A stretch of DNA of 64,000 nt from an uncultured Prevotellaceae bacterium (GCA_900319385.1 ONOG01000006.1:27216-91215); one strand, 5' to 3'; shown: positions 26,749 through 36,706, counted from the stretch's first letter. Notes: generated from the letters alone by a model not told the origin. Numbers and translations are program-made.

Positions 26749-27939
26749 ATGGATTGTATTTTTGATGAATTTGTCCCGCGCCGCGGCAGCGACTGCTACA
26801 AGTGGGACTTGGCCGACGGCGACGACGTGCTGCCGCTGTGGGTTGCCGACATGGATTTCAAGGCTGCACCGTGCATTCAGCGCGCCCTGCAGAAACGTGT
26901 GGAACATGGTGTGTTCGGCTACGAACGTGTGCCAGAGGCATATTACAAAGCCGTACAGCAATGGTTTCAGAAGCGTCATGGATGGAAGATCGAGCGCGAG
27001 TGGATGATCTACACCACGGGGGTCGTCCCTGCACTGTCGGCCATTGTGCGTGCCATGGTCATGACAGGCGACAAGGTGCTGCTCACCACCCCCGTCTATA
27101 ACTGCTTCTTCTCCTGCGTTCGCAACAACGGCGCCGAAGTGCTCGACAGCCCGCTCCGCGTAGGCGACGACGGTATGTACCACATCGACTGGGCCGACTT
27201 CGAGGAGAAATGTGCCGACGAGAAGTGCGTGGCTTACATCCTGTGCAACCCTCACAACCCGGGTGGCCGCGTATGGAGCAAGGACGAACTGCAGAGGATT
27301 GGCGAGATTTGCCGCCGTCACCATGTGCTGGTGGTCAGCGACGAGATCCACAACGAGCTGGTCATGCCAGGTTACACGTACACTCCTTTCGCCAGCGTTT
27401 CGAAGGAGAACGAAGAGCACTGCGTGGTGTGCACGTCGGCATCGAAGTCGTTCAACATCGCCGGTCTGCAGATGGCCAACATCACCTGCCCCGACCCTGC
27501 CCTGCGCCGCCGCATCGACCGCGCCATCAATATCCACGAAACCTGCGACGTGAACCCCTTTGCGCCCGTCGCCACCATCGCTGCCTACAGCGACGAGGGA
27601 GCCGAGTGGCTGCGTGAACTGAACTTATATATAAAAGGTAACTACGACTGCCTGGCGCAGGCCTTGAGTACGCTCAACGCCCAACACCCCACCCTCGACC
27701 TTCGCCTCATGCCCCTCGAAGGCACCTACCTGGCTTGGGTCGATTGCAAAACGCTCTGCGCCCATCTCGGCACCACCTGCAAGGGACTGGAAGAGCGCCT
27801 CGTGCGCGAGGCCCGCGTGTGGTTCAACGAAGGTTCGATGTACGGCCAGAGCGGCGAAGGCTACCTCCGCATCAACCTCGCCTGCCAGCGTAGCACGCTG
27901 CAGGAGGCCCTGCGACGCTTCGCAGATTTTGTGAAATAG
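26749..27939 (+). CDS. PLP-dependent C-S lyase, PatB/MalY type
   Basis: The 396-residue class-I aminotransferase fold begins LPLWVADMDFKAAP, typical of the MalY/PatB branch. It has NPHNPGGRVWSKDEL, the aspartate motif VVSDEIHNELVMPG and the pyridoxal lysine K233 in SASKSFNIAG. It probably cleaves cystathionine or cysteine conjugates to a thiol, ammonia and pyruvate. It is the last gene of the MATE operon, ahead of a strong terminator. Confidence 0.93.
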   Translation: MDCIFDEFVPRRGSDCYKWDLADGDDVLPLWVADMDFKAAPCIQRALQKRVEHGVFGYERVPEAYYKAVQQWFQKRHGWKIEREWMIYTTGVVPALSAIVRAMVMTGDKVLLTTPVYNCFFSCVRNNGAEVLDSPLRVGDDGMYHIDWADFEEKCADEKCVAYILCNPHNPGGRVWSKDELQRIGEICRRHHVLVVSDEIHNELVMPGYTYTPFASVSKENEEHCVVCTSASKSFNIAGLQMANITCPDPALRRRIDRAINIHETCDVNPFAPVATIAAYSDEGAEWLRELNLYIKGNYDCLAQALSTLNAQHPTLDLRLMPLEGTYLAWVDCKTLCAHLGTTCKGLEERLVREARVWFNEGSMYGQSGEGYLRINLACQRSTLQEALRRFADFVK

Positions 27940-28025
27940 CAGATATCGTTCGGTCATACGAGCAGAATGGTGCTTCATCGATTCTGCCATGACGAGAAGA
28001 GGTCGGATGTTGACCTGACAGTTCA

Positions 28026-28060
28026 AAATCCCCCTCTGGCGACAGGCCAGAGGGGGATTT
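28026..28060. terminator. strong hairpin terminator
   Basis: A perfect 15-bp stem (AAATCCCCCTCTGGC and complement) with a 5-base loop lies between convergent patB and the large 28115-32797 gene and could serve both. Confidence 0.9.
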
Positions 28061-28114
28061 CCGTTGGTTTGGAATTGGTGGGTAGGAAAGCCGTCATGAG
28101 CTTTCCGACCTTTT

Positions 28115-31100
28115 TCATTTCTTCAGCACCTTACGGCCACCGACGATGTAGATGCCGCGAGGCAGGCCCTCAAGCGTGTCGGCGATGCGACGGCCCTGCA
28201 GGTCATAGACAGCCGTGTCGGTGGGGATGCCTTCCGTCGGTTCGCCGGCCAGCAGTGTGTCGATGTCGGTCGGGATGTCGGGCGTGCCGCCGCCGTAGAA
28301 GTACAGGCGGAAGTTGTCGAAACATACCCAGTAGGCCGAGTTGGCCACACGGGCTCGCAGACCGATGCGCAGCGATCCGCCATCGGGCACGCAGGTGTAG
28401 CTCACTTCGTTGTCGTAAAGATTCTTGGCAAAGTGGGCTGCAGCCGAGGACATGCCGTCGGGGATGTAGAGATTGTCCTTGCCCTGCTGCACGTCGCCGT
28501 CGTGGAGCTTCGTTGTGCTGCCGCCCTGTGCGATGTGGCAGATGTTGACAGCTTGGTCGGCGATGTAGAGCTGTGCCGACACGTTGTTGCGGCCGTTGTC
28601 GTAGTCCGACATGGCTACCGAATACGATCCTGGGCGCTGGAAGGCCTGGGCCATCAGCTTATAATTGCCGCTGGGCATGAAGTCCAGAATCTGGTAGAAG
28701 TCGAATGTACGCTCGAAGTATTCGTTGCAGGAGTAGTTGAACGTCGGATTGTCCGACCATCCACCTGTACCGTCGATGGCGGCATTGTCAATCATGAAGG
28801 TGAGGTCGAAGGGGCGCTCAGGATTGGTCGGTGTGACACTCGAGAGGAAATGGCTGGCAGCCAGGCGCGCGTCGGTGATGAGCGGACGGACGTCGGCGGC
28901 TGTGACGGCAGCTTTCGATTGCGCCTCGATGTCCTGCAATGTGCTTTCGAGGGTCTGGTCGGCACCGGTCACGTTCTCGGTGTGACCGACGCGCTTCAGT
29001 TTGCGAATCTGAGCGATGAGCTCGCGAAGATTGGTCTGGAAGGCCTGCTTGACGCCCTTCTCGAACGATTCGATTTCGTCGGCACGCAGCAGAATCCAGC
29101 GCTGGTCCTCGGCCGAATCGTAGAGATTGACCGTGCGCGAGGACACCGTGCCGTTGGCATTGGCGGCAAAGGCATGGGGCGAATTGGAATTCTCGGGATG
29201 GATGAACCAGAATCCGCGCACCTTCTGGCTGCCGACAACCACGTCGTTGCGTCCGCGTATCACGTGGAAGTTCTCGTTGTTGGTGACGGTCGTGCAGCTG
29301 CGACCACGGAATCCGTTCACACCGTCGGAGGTATAGGAGATATAGTGGCCGGTCGAGGCATTGCGCACCTGATAGTACTGGTTGCTGCCTGTGAAGCTGA
29401 CATACCACGCAGCGTTTTCGGTCGAGGCGAGGTCGCCCTGGTCGATAGCTTTCCACGCGAGACGTCCGTCGGCCTCTTCCACGAGGTAGGAGTCGTAGAG
29501 ACCGTTGTCCGTCTTCTCGTTCTTGATGTAATACTTCTGACCATCCTCCTGCACGAGCACGTAGGCTGGCAGACAGAAGCCGCCGCCGTAGTAGTTGACA
29601 GGCACCAGTCCGTCCTCCATCATGCCCTGCACGATGGTCGAGCTGGCGATATACACGGCCTGAATGTCGTTCCAGGTCTTCGGACCAGCCCAGGCTCCAG
29701 CGTCGAGGTGGGCACCATTGAAGGCATATTTGTTCTCCCAGACGGCCGTTCCGCCGCCACCTTCTTCATAGACACCGCTGAACGGGCGGAAGCCCCAGTG
29801 GCCGTTGTCATAGGCTCCGGTGACGACAAGGTCGTCGCGATTTTCCCAGAAACGCAGGGCAGCGTTGGCACGTTCTCCGGCCCAGTCGCCGTTCATGCTC
29901 GTGCGGAGCCACGACGTCTCCCAGCCGCCCCAGATGCCCAGCGTGCCGCAACCGACGCCGTGCTGCATTTCGTGCAGACACGTACCTGAGCGCTGGCCCA
30001 TATTAGTGCCCATGCGCATGTTGCCGCCGTAGCCGCAGTCGGCAGTCGGTGTACCAGGACTGTAGTTACAGGTGACGTGGAAACCGCGGATGCTGGTGTA
30101 GTTGGTCCACCAGTTGCAGGCGTCGGTCAGTGCTGTGGTGATACGTTCGTTCTGCTCGACAGGTGCACCGTTGGCGATGTAAGTATAGGTAACGTCTCCC
30201 TGCGGCAGGGTTGACATCTTGATCACGTCGCCATAGCCCACGGCGTAGTTCTTCGTCATGGCGTAGGCACGGATGTAATAGACCGTGGCAGGCTTCATCG
30301 GCATGCGGTAAATGCGGCCGTTGTAGTCGAGATAGTCCGTACTGCATTGGTCGAGCACGGTCGGTTCGGGGTTAGTCTCGCTGTAGCAGAAGCCCTGTTC
30401 GAGGATGTTCGACGTGTTGCCACTGACCGTCATACGGCCGAAGGCTTCGATACAGCCGCGGGCATAGCGGGGGTCGGTCTTGACCACAGGGGCTGTGCCA
30501 CTGCCGTTGGTCACCATGTAGAGGCGGTATGCACGTTCCAGATTCTCGACCTCGACAGCCATCTGCGACTGTGTGCTGTTGAGGTTGTCGTTGACAGCCT
30601 TGGCCTGGTTGATGGCGTTGAGGAACTTGTCTGCCCCTTCGAGCGAACCCGCTCCGTAGCGGGTCTCTGCCTGGTCGATGGCTGCCTGGAGGCTGGCAAA
30701 GGCTGCGGCCGACTGTTCGGCATCCTGCTTGAGGGTGCGCAGCGGGGTGGAGACAGCTGTATAGCCGTCGGCGTTCGTCTTCTTCAGCTCTGCCTTCGCC
30801 TTGTCGATGGTGTTTTCGAGCTGTGTGCGTATGGATGCTTCCATCTTTAACGGAAGGACAGATTCGGCCCATTCGATGTAGCGGCGCAGTTCGGCTTGGT
30901 AGTCGGCGAAGCTGCCGCCCGCATAGAGCAGTTCGAAGTTATCGACAGCCAGCCAGTTGCCCGTTGCTCCGATGGCAGTAAAGCCAATCGTAGCGTCCTG
31001 TTCGATGTTGGTGAAGACGAGTTCGTACGTGCCGTCTTTGTTGACAGGCGTCTGTCCGAGATTGCCGACTATCCAGGCATTCTGCTGCGTAGCGTCACTT

Positions 31101-32797
31101 CCTTCCTGGATGTTGTGTGCAGCAGCACGCAGTATATAGACGCCAAGTCCGAGGTTCTTGACGGTCTGGAGCAGCGAAGCGTCGCCCACGGCGTTGCCCA
31201 CTTCGACCCATTTTTCTACGTAAACCGTACCTGCCTTCAGTCCGAAAGCCTGATTGCCTTGCGTTTTCATGCCGACGTTCACCCAGCCTTCGAAACCTTT
31301 CTCAAAGCTACGGTTGGTCAACAGGTCGCTACGGTCCAGCGGATGGTCGATAGAAACCGATTCCAGGTGGTAAGTCTCGATAGCCGCCAGCAGTGCGGTG
31401 TTGGCTGCGGTGAGTTGATTGGCTGTCGAGGCAGTGTTGTTGAGCACAGCTTCTGCCTCGGCGATGGCTGTCTGGAGATTGGCAGCCCCAGCCCCGCCTT
31501 CGCTGACCCAGCGGCGTGCCTCGGCGATGGTGGCACTGAGGTCGTCGCGGATGGGCTGCAAACCGGTACCTTTATATATAATACGTACGCGTTGCCAGTT
31601 GAGCCACTGGGTGGCAGTGGTCATGCGCAGGCTGATGGTCAGCCGTGTGTCGGCATCGACGATGACGTTGCGTGCCACGGCTTCGGCGTCGGGGTGGCAG
31701 ATTGCCTGCGCAGCCGACTGCATGTTGTCGGGGCGCAGCCAGTCCTCACCCGCAGCCCAACCGTTGCCGTTGGCCGTATTTCCGACCAGGAAGTTGAGCT
31801 TTGTCATCAGGGGAACCTCGGCGGTGACGGTGTTGGTGGACGCTGCCGTCAGCACGGGAGCCGCTCCTGTGCCGTCTTCGCGGTAGAGGCTGCGGAAGCA
31901 GACGTCGTAGAGTCCGGCGGGAATGCTCTGCGACTGAGTCAGGGTCAGGGTGCCATGGAACTTTTCAAATTCGCCCCAGTCGAAAGTCTGAGCCGCAGAC
32001 ACCCAGCGGGTGTTCACCCCTGCACCAGCCATGTCGGCGTTGGTGAAGAGGAAGGACACGTCGAGCGGACCGGCGATGTCGGCAGCGGCAGCCACAAAGA
32101 GGTCCTTGGCGGCACTTTGCAGTTGAGCCACCGTGGCCGACGTGTTGTCATACACCGTCTTTGCAGCGTTGATGGCCTCAGCATAGTCGGCCTGTTTTCC
32201 GCTGGCGGCAACGGCTTCATAGACATCAAAGAGCTGTTTCTGAGCCTTGTATCGGGCGTACGCACCGCCCGTGATGCTGGTTTCCTTGACGAAGGCCCAG
32301 GTTGTCACGCCAGCCCCCTGCGTCAGTGTCAGGTGGCCACCGGTCGTCCAGGCCAGGTCGAGCAGCTTTGCCTGAACCGTGTTCTTCAGCGTATAGACGT
32401 GGCTTCCGCTCTTTGTTTCGGTGTAGGCAAAAGAATAGTTGCTGGTCTGGTCCGCATAGACGTCGTAGGCAGTCTGGCTGGGGCACGAGATATACTTGTC
32501 GGCAAAGGTCTGAAGTCTGATGCTCACGTTGCTGCCACTGACGAAGGCGTACGCGCGATGCGCCGTCGAGGCCTTCGTGTCGGAGCTGTTGAGGCGGGTG
32601 GCACACGCATTCGTGTTCCAGTCCATGCCGTTCGTCACGAACGCGTCGGCTTCGACATTATACAAATAGACGGTTGTCGAAGAACTGAGTCCCGACAAGT
32701 TCTCACCTGGCACCTCGGGTGCCTTCCATTCCTGAGCGACAGCTGTCAGCGACAGCGCAAAGCCCACAATCATGGAGAAGAAGCTTTTCTTTTTCAT
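28115..32797 (-). CDS. giant secreted HExxH protein with FIVAR-like helices and sorting tail
   Basis: The 1560-residue protein has a signal peptide (MKKKSFFSMIVGFALSLTAVAQ). Alpha-helical repeat pairs resembling FIVAR modules lie near residues 205-245, 415-475 and 640-760, with jelly-roll-like domains between. A central domain carries SGTCLHEMQHGVGCGTLG near residue 942. This is an HExxH zinc motif, but the third metzincin histidine is replaced, since HExxHxxG is followed by C-G-T. Ricin-like or fascin-like segments follow (YYQVRNASTGHYISYTSDG), and the C-terminus VYDLQGRRI...LPRGIYIVGGRKVLKK is a sorting tail. It is probably a surface or secreted protease or adhesin acting on host or plant glycoprotein. 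Confidence 0.83.
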   Translation of the reverse strand: MKKKSFFSMIVGFALSLTAVAQEWKAPEVPGENLSGLSSSTTVYLYNVEADAFVTNGMDWNTNACATRLNSSDTKASTAHRAYAFVSGSNVSIRLQTFADKYISCPSQTAYDVYADQTSNYSFAYTETKSGSHVYTLKNTVQAKLLDLAWTTGGHLTLTQGAGVTTWAFVKETSITGGAYARYKAQKQLFDVYEAVAASGKQADYAEAINAAKTVYDNTSATVAQLQSAAKDLFVAAAADIAGPLDVSFLFTNADMAGAGVNTRWVSAAQTFDWGEFEKFHGTLTLTQSQSIPAGLYDVCFRSLYREDGTGAAPVLTAASTNTVTAEVPLMTKLNFLVGNTANGNGWAAGEDWLRPDNMQSAAQAICHPDAEAVARNVIVDADTRLTISLRMTTATQWLNWQRVRIIYKGTGLQPIRDDLSATIAEARRWVSEGGAGAANLQTAIAEAEAVLNNTASTANQLTAANTALLAAIETYHLESVSIDHPLDRSDLLTNRSFEKGFEGWVNVGMKTQGNQAFGLKAGTVYVEKWVEVGNAVGDASLLQTVKNLGLGVYILRAAAHNIQEGSDATQQNAWIVGNLGQTPVNKDGTYELVFTNIEQDATIGFTAIGATGNWLAVDNFELLYAGGSFADYQAELRRYIEWAESVLPLKMEASIRTQLENTIDKAKAELKKTNADGYTAVSTPLRTLKQDAEQSAAAFASLQAAIDQAETRYGAGSLEGADKFLNAINQAKAVNDNLNSTQSQMAVEVENLERAYRLYMVTNGSGTAPVVKTDPRYARGCIEAFGRMTVSGNTSNILEQGFCYSETNPEPTVLDQCSTDYLDYNGRIYRMPMKPATVYYIRAYAMTKNYAVGYGDVIKMSTLPQGDVTYTYIANGAPVEQNERITTALTDACNWWTNYTSIRGFHVTCNYSPGTPTADCGYGGNMRMGTNMGQRSGTCLHEMQHGVGCGTLGIWGGWETSWLRTSMNGDWAGERANAALRFWENRDDLVVTGAYDNGHWGFRPFSGVYEEGGGGTAVWENKYAFNGAHLDAGAWAGPKTWNDIQAVYIASSTIVQGMMEDGLVPVNYYGGGFCLPAYVLVQEDGQKYYIKNEKTDNGLYDSYLVEEADGRLAWKAIDQGDLASTENAAWYVSFTGSNQYYQVRNASTGHYISYTSDGVNGFRGRSCTTVTNNENFHVIRGRNDVVVGSQKVRGFWFIHPENSNSPHAFAANANGTVSSRTVNLYDSAEDQRWILLRADEIESFEKGVKQAFQTNLRELIAQIRKLKRVGHTENVTGADQTLESTLQDIEAQSKAAVTAADVRPLITDARLAASHFLSSVTPTNPERPFDLTFMIDNAAIDGTGGWSDNPTFNYSCNEYFERTFDFYQILDFMPSGNYKLMAQAFQRPGSYSVAMSDYDNGRNNVSAQLYIADQAVNICHIAQGGSTTKLHDGDVQQGKDNLYIPDGMSSAAAHFAKNLYDNEVSYTCVPDGGSLRIGLRARVANSAYWVCFDNFRLYFYGGGTPDIPTDIDTLLAGEPTEGIPTDTAVYDLQGRRIADTLEGLPRGIYIVGGRKVLKK

Positions 32798-32906
32798 TAA
32801 TGGAGTTAGTTAGATTGTGATAGGTGTCTTGTTGAGGTGCCGTCTGCCAGGTATCCATTCAGAAGGTGCGCAGCAAGGCGACGAAAACTGCCATGTTTTC
32901 ACGGTG

Positions 32907-32914
32907 CAAAGTTA
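32907..32914 (-). promoter_or_regulatory. -7 element of the giant secreted-protein gene
   Basis: Minus-strand TAACTTTG lies 110 bp before the start codon. TTTG occurs 12 bp upstream, as at the rpsL promoter. Confidence 0.55.
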
Positions 32915-33009
32915 CGACATCTTATGCAAACGGAGATGCAATAATAATTCAGAATGCAATAAAAATACGTCATCTTTGCACTAAAAATCGACAAAACACG
33001 AAATATAAA

Positions 33010-33037
33010 GTACAAAGGACGAGGTACAAAGGACAAC
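33010..33037. repeat. intergenic heptamer quartet
   Basis: Four units: GTACAAA, GGACGAG, GTACAAA and GGACAAC. Confidence 0.85.
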
Positions 33038-33079
33038 GAAGGAAAGTGCTTAGAACATAATACAACGAAGAAAAACATG

Positions 33080-33116
33080 GAAAGCCCTCTCAGTCATGAC
33101 AGCTGAGGGGACTTTC
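33080..33116. terminator. hairpin terminator after the TonB-CTD gene
   Basis: GAAAGCCCTCTCAG pairs with CTGAGGGGACTTTC across a 9-base loop with a few mismatches. It lies 40 bp past the 33158-33610 gene on the minus strand. Confidence 0.7.
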
Positions 33117-33157
33117 TGAATTGATTCGTTGTACGTTGTACTTTGTCTTTGTACTTG

Positions 33158-33610
33158 CTACGGGAGCTTGAAGTTGACAGGCAGGGTGTAGCGGGTGTTG
33201 ACAGGCTGTCCGTTCTTCGTGCCTGGGTTCCAGCCACGCAGCTGCTTAACTGCGCGCACAGCCTCGGCATCGAGTCCCGGGCTCACGCTCTTCATCACCT
33301 TCACGTCGCCCACTTTTCCGTTGGTCTGTACGACAAACGAGACAATGACTCGGCCCTGCACTCCCTTCTTCATTTCCTTCTTCGGATACTCGAGTTCGCG
33401 GCTCAGTACACGGCCGATGGCCTCTACGCCGCCAGGGAAGGTAGGCATGACGTCGGGCTGATCGACCACATCGGCACCTGAGCCTCCAACGTGTTCATCG
33501 AGTTCTGCAACAACGACGGAGTCCGTTGCTCCGTCCGTCGCTACCTGTGCCTGCGTCGTGGCGGCAGCCAGCATCAGCCCGCAGGCCAGCAAACAGTGTT
33601 TTGTGTTCAT
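33158..33610 (-). CDS. small secreted TonB C-terminal-domain protein
   Basis: The start at 33610 gives MNTKHCLLACGLMLAAATTQ, a signal peptide, and 150 residues in all. The longer frame uses a GTG and overlaps the YitT gene. After a short acidic linker the whole protein is one TonB C-terminal domain: MPTFPGGVEAIGRVL, VQGRVIVSFVVQTNGKV, LDAEAVRAVKQLRGWNPG and PVNTRYTLPVNF. No membrane anchor or proline stalk exists. It is the last gene of a dsbD-yitT-tonB-CTD operon. Confidence 0.87.
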   Translation of the reverse strand: MNTKHCLLACGLMLAAATTQAQVATDGATDSVVVAELDEHVGGSGADVVDQPDVMPTFPGGVEAIGRVLSRELEYPKKEMKKGVQGRVIVSFVVQTNGKVGDVKVMKSVSPGLDAEAVRAVKQLRGWNPGTKNGQPVNTRYTLPVNFKLP

Positions 33611-33666
33611 AAGTATTAAGTTTTTTGGTTTTTTAAGTTTCATTCTACGCTTCACGTTTCCCCGCT

Positions 33667-34608
33667 TCACACTTTGATTTTGTCAAATCCTTCGCCAAAC
33701 ACACCGGCGGCTGCGGTCTGTGTGATGAAGGCGGTGGGGTCGATGCTCTGCACCATGCGGAAGATTTCGACCGACTGGCTGCGTCGTGCCACCACCATGA
33801 TAATTTCGACATCGTCGCCACTGTAGCCGCCGTTTCCGTGGATGAGGGTGACGCCGCGGTGCAAGTCGTGGAGCAGGGCCTGGCGAATGCGTTCGTGCCG
33901 TCGGCTGATGATGAAGAACTGGACGGACTGATGCGCCAGGTTGAGCACGTAGTCAACCAGATACGACAGCACAAACATCGTCGTGAAACCGAACACTACG
34001 CGTTTCCAGTCGTGGAAGATAAAGTAGAGCGAAGAGATGATGATCAGGTCGCAGAGCAGAATCATGCGGCCCATCGATACGTTCTTATACTTCGTGACGA
34101 TGGCGGCAATGATGTCGGTACCGCCCGTCGAACCTTGGTGTTGGAAGATGAGTCCCAGTCCGACGCCGCAAAGTCCGGCGCCGATGATGCACGCCATGAA
34201 GTCTTGCCCTTCGCCCAGTATCTGCGGCAGTTGTCCGCTGTCGTCGCGGAACAGGGCCTGCAGCACCGTCAGCAGGAGGGAGAGGACGGTGAAGCCGTAG
34301 ATGGTCTTGATGCAGAACTTCAGCCCCAGCGTCTTGATGGCGGCGAGGATGAGCAGGGCATTGACGGTGAAGTAGGTGTACTGCATCTCCACACCGGTCA
34401 GATAATAGACGATGGCTGAGATACCGGTGAGTCCGCCCGAAGCAATTTCGTAGGGCAGCAGGAAGGCGGTCCATCCGAGGGCGTAGAGACCCAGGCCGAA
34501 GGTGATGACGACGTAGTCCTCCACTTCGTTCCACAGCTTGCTGCGGCTCGTGCTGCCCAAGGGGGTCGATACCTTGTGCCAGTTGCGCGGTTTGAGTTTA
34601 TTGACCAT
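33667..34608 (-). CDS. YitT family membrane protein
   Basis: The 313-residue protein has about five membrane segments (YVVITFGLGLYALGWTAFLL, then ASGGLTGISAIVYYL and FMACIIGAGLCGVGLGLIF with GSTGGTDIIAAIV). A cytosolic C-terminal DUF2179-like domain follows (RGVTLIHGNGGYSGDDVEII). Membrane plus DUF2179 is the YitT architecture; the transported substrate is unknown. Its start overlaps the dsbD stop by 11 bases, so translation is probably coupled. Confidence 0.9.
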   Translation of the reverse strand: MVNKLKPRNWHKVSTPLGSTSRSKLWNEVEDYVVITFGLGLYALGWTAFLLPYEIASGGLTGISAIVYYLTGVEMQYTYFTVNALLILAAIKTLGLKFCIKTIYGFTVLSLLLTVLQALFRDDSGQLPQILGEGQDFMACIIGAGLCGVGLGLIFQHQGSTGGTDIIAAIVTKYKNVSMGRMILLCDLIIISSLYFIFHDWKRVVFGFTTMFVLSYLVDYVLNLAHQSVQFFIISRRHERIRQALLHDLHRGVTLIHGNGGYSGDDVEIIMVVARRSQSVEIFRMVQSIDPTAFITQTAAAGVFGEGFDKIKV

Positions 34609-36682
34609 GGAATTTGTCTAAGCCTGATTTGAGGAAAGCCTTGTAGGCATCAATGTCTTCGTCGTAGGCACGCGAGGCCGTGAGGGGATGTCCGTCGGCA
34701 TCGAGCAGCACGTAGAAGGGCTGTGCGTTGGCGCCGAACTTGTGGCTTTGGAGCCAGCTCCACTTGTCGCCCACGGTGCGCAGCTTGCGCTCCTGTCCGC
34801 CGTCATCGACGACGTAGGGCTCGGGCAGCGGTGTCTTCTCATCGACATAGAGCTGAATGAGCACATAGTCTTCGGTCATCGTGCGTGCCACCTCGGGGTC
34901 GGTCCAGACGGCAGCCTCCATCTTGCGGCAGTTGACGCAGCCGTAGCCGGTGAAGTCGATCATCACGGGCTTGTGGTTGTTGCGGGCGTATGCCATGCCG
35001 GCTTCGTAGTCGGTGAACATGGGGCGCACCTCAGCCTCGGGCTGCAGGTTGAAGTCCTGTGTCTTCATCGGCGGGGCAAAGGCACTGACCGCCTTGAGCG
35101 GAGCGCCCCACAGACCGGGCAGCATATAGACGGCGAAGGCCAGCGAAATGAGTCCGAGGAAGAAACGCGTGACGCCCACACGGCCGCCGTCTTCCTCGGG
35201 GTCGTCGTGCGGGAAATGGATGAAGCGCAGCAGGTAGAGGCCCAACAGGCCGAAGATGACAATCCAGAGGGCGAGGAAAGTCTCGCGGTCGAGGATGTGC
35301 CAGCTGTAGGCCAGGTCGGCGACAGAGAGGAACTTCAGCGCGAAGGCCAGTTCGATGAAGCCCAGCACCACCTTCACCGTGTTCATCCAGCCGCCCGAGC
35401 GCGGCATCTGCTTCAGCCACGAGGGGAACATGGCAAACAGGGTGAAGGGCAGGGCAAGGGCGATGGCAAAGCCGAGCATACCGATGGTCGGTGCGACGTA
35501 GCTGCCGGTGGTGCTCACTTCGACGAGCAGGAAGCCGATGATGGGGCCGGTGCACGAAAAGGAGACGAGCGTGAGGGTGAATGCCATGAGGAAGATGCCG
35601 AGCAGTCCGCCGGTCTTCTCCGCTTTCGAATCGACAGCATTGCTCCACTTCGCCGGCAGTTGCAGCTCGAACGCACCGAAGAACGACGCCGCAAACACGA
35701 CGAGCAGGAGGAAGAAGAAGATGTTGAACACGGCGTTCGTGGCCAGGGAGTTGAGCGCACTGGCACCGAAAATGGCGGTGACGAGCAGGCCGAGCGCCAC
35801 GTAGATGACGACGATGCTCAGTCCGTAGATCCAGGCGTCGCGGATGCCTTTCTTCTTGTCGCCGCTACGCTTGAGGAAGAAGCTCACCGTCATCGGGATG
35901 ATGGGCCACACGCAGGGCGTCACCAGGGCGACGAGACCGCCGACCAGGCCCAGCAAAAATATTTTCCACAGCGAAACATCGCCGCTGCCGCCAGGCATCG
36001 ATCCGGCATCTGTTCCCGCTTCGAGGGCACGCAACTCCTCGACGACGGGTTGCCAGAGCAGGGACGATGCCGAAGCATCTGCACCGTCAACATTCCCCGT
36101 CGCCTCCGAGGGAGGGGTGTTGGCAGCACTGTCGGCATCGGTGGCGAGCTCATCTTTCGCATTCGCCTCGTCCGCCTTCACATCCGCTGGTTTCTCCTCT
36201 GCCTTGGTGGCGGCTGGGGCAGCCGTACCCTTCTGGCTGACCTCGACGTTGGTCGGAGGCAGGCACATCTGGTCGTTGCACGCACCATACTGCAAGTAGC
36301 CCTCCACCGCGTAGGGACCTCCGTCGAGCTTGAGTCGCTGCACGAAGCGGCCTTTCTTCTCGAAGTAGTACACCTCGGCCTCGAACATATCCTCGTAGTG
36401 CTTGATGACGTTGCCCACGGGCTGGAGCGTACCGTCCAGACGGCAGCCCGTCAGTTTCTCGGCGGTGAACGTCGCCGGTGTGGGTCCGTCGGGCACGACC
36501 TGCGTCGAATACATGTGCCATCCGGCATCAATCACCGCGTCGAACACCAGTTCGGCCTGCGTGTCCGACACTTGTTTCAGCTGTTGGGTGACCTTCACGA
36601 CCTGCGGCTGCGCCGTTGCCGTCGTCACACACAGCAGAAGGCAGAGCACGACGCCTGCCCATCCCATCTTTGGGTGTTTCAT
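34598..36682 (-). CDS. dsbD: thiol:disulfide interchange protein DsbD
   Basis: The start at 36682 (MKHPKMGWAGVVLCLLLC, 694 residues) follows the promoter at 36707-36714, which rules out the longer frame. A signal peptide is followed by the DsbD N-terminal domain with CNDQMCLPP, an acidic linker (about 165-225), and eight membrane segments with the redox cysteines of LVTPCVWPIIPMTV and SFSCTGPIIG. The C-terminal thioredoxin domain has GYGCVNCRKME. The protein moves electrons from cytosolic thioredoxin to periplasmic thiols. All three cysteine pairs are present. Confidence 0.95.
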   Translation of the reverse strand: MKHPKMGWAGVVLCLLLCVTTATAQPQVVKVTQQLKQVSDTQAELVFDAVIDAGWHMYSTQVVPDGPTPATFTAEKLTGCRLDGTLQPVGNVIKHYEDMFEAEVYYFEKKGRFVQRLKLDGGPYAVEGYLQYGACNDQMCLPPTNVEVSQKGTAAPAATKAEEKPADVKADEANAKDELATDADSAANTPPSEATGNVDGADASASSLLWQPVVEELRALEAGTDAGSMPGGSGDVSLWKIFLLGLVGGLVALVTPCVWPIIPMTVSFFLKRSGDKKKGIRDAWIYGLSIVVIYVALGLLVTAIFGASALNSLATNAVFNIFFFLLLVVFAASFFGAFELQLPAKWSNAVDSKAEKTGGLLGIFLMAFTLTLVSFSCTGPIIGFLLVEVSTTGSYVAPTIGMLGFAIALALPFTLFAMFPSWLKQMPRSGGWMNTVKVVLGFIELAFALKFLSVADLAYSWHILDRETFLALWIVIFGLLGLYLLRFIHFPHDDPEEDGGRVGVTRFFLGLISLAFAVYMLPGLWGAPLKAVSAFAPPMKTQDFNLQPEAEVRPMFTDYEAGMAYARNNHKPVMIDFTGYGCVNCRKMEAAVWTDPEVARTMTEDYVLIQLYVDEKTPLPEPYVVDDGGQERKLRTVGDKWSWLQSHKFGANAQPFYVLLDADGHPLTASRAYDEDIDAYKAFLKSGLDKFHGQ

Positions 36683-36706
36683 CTTTTTGATTTTGAAAAT
36701 TTTCTG

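Larger units (their letters stand above)
32798..33157. other. gene-free gap 32798-33157
   Basis: The gap contains the promoter of the preceding giant gene, a heptamer quartet, a partial second heptamer tract (33128-33154, units 7, 7, 6 and 7) and a terminator hairpin. No gene is seen. Confidence 0.8.
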
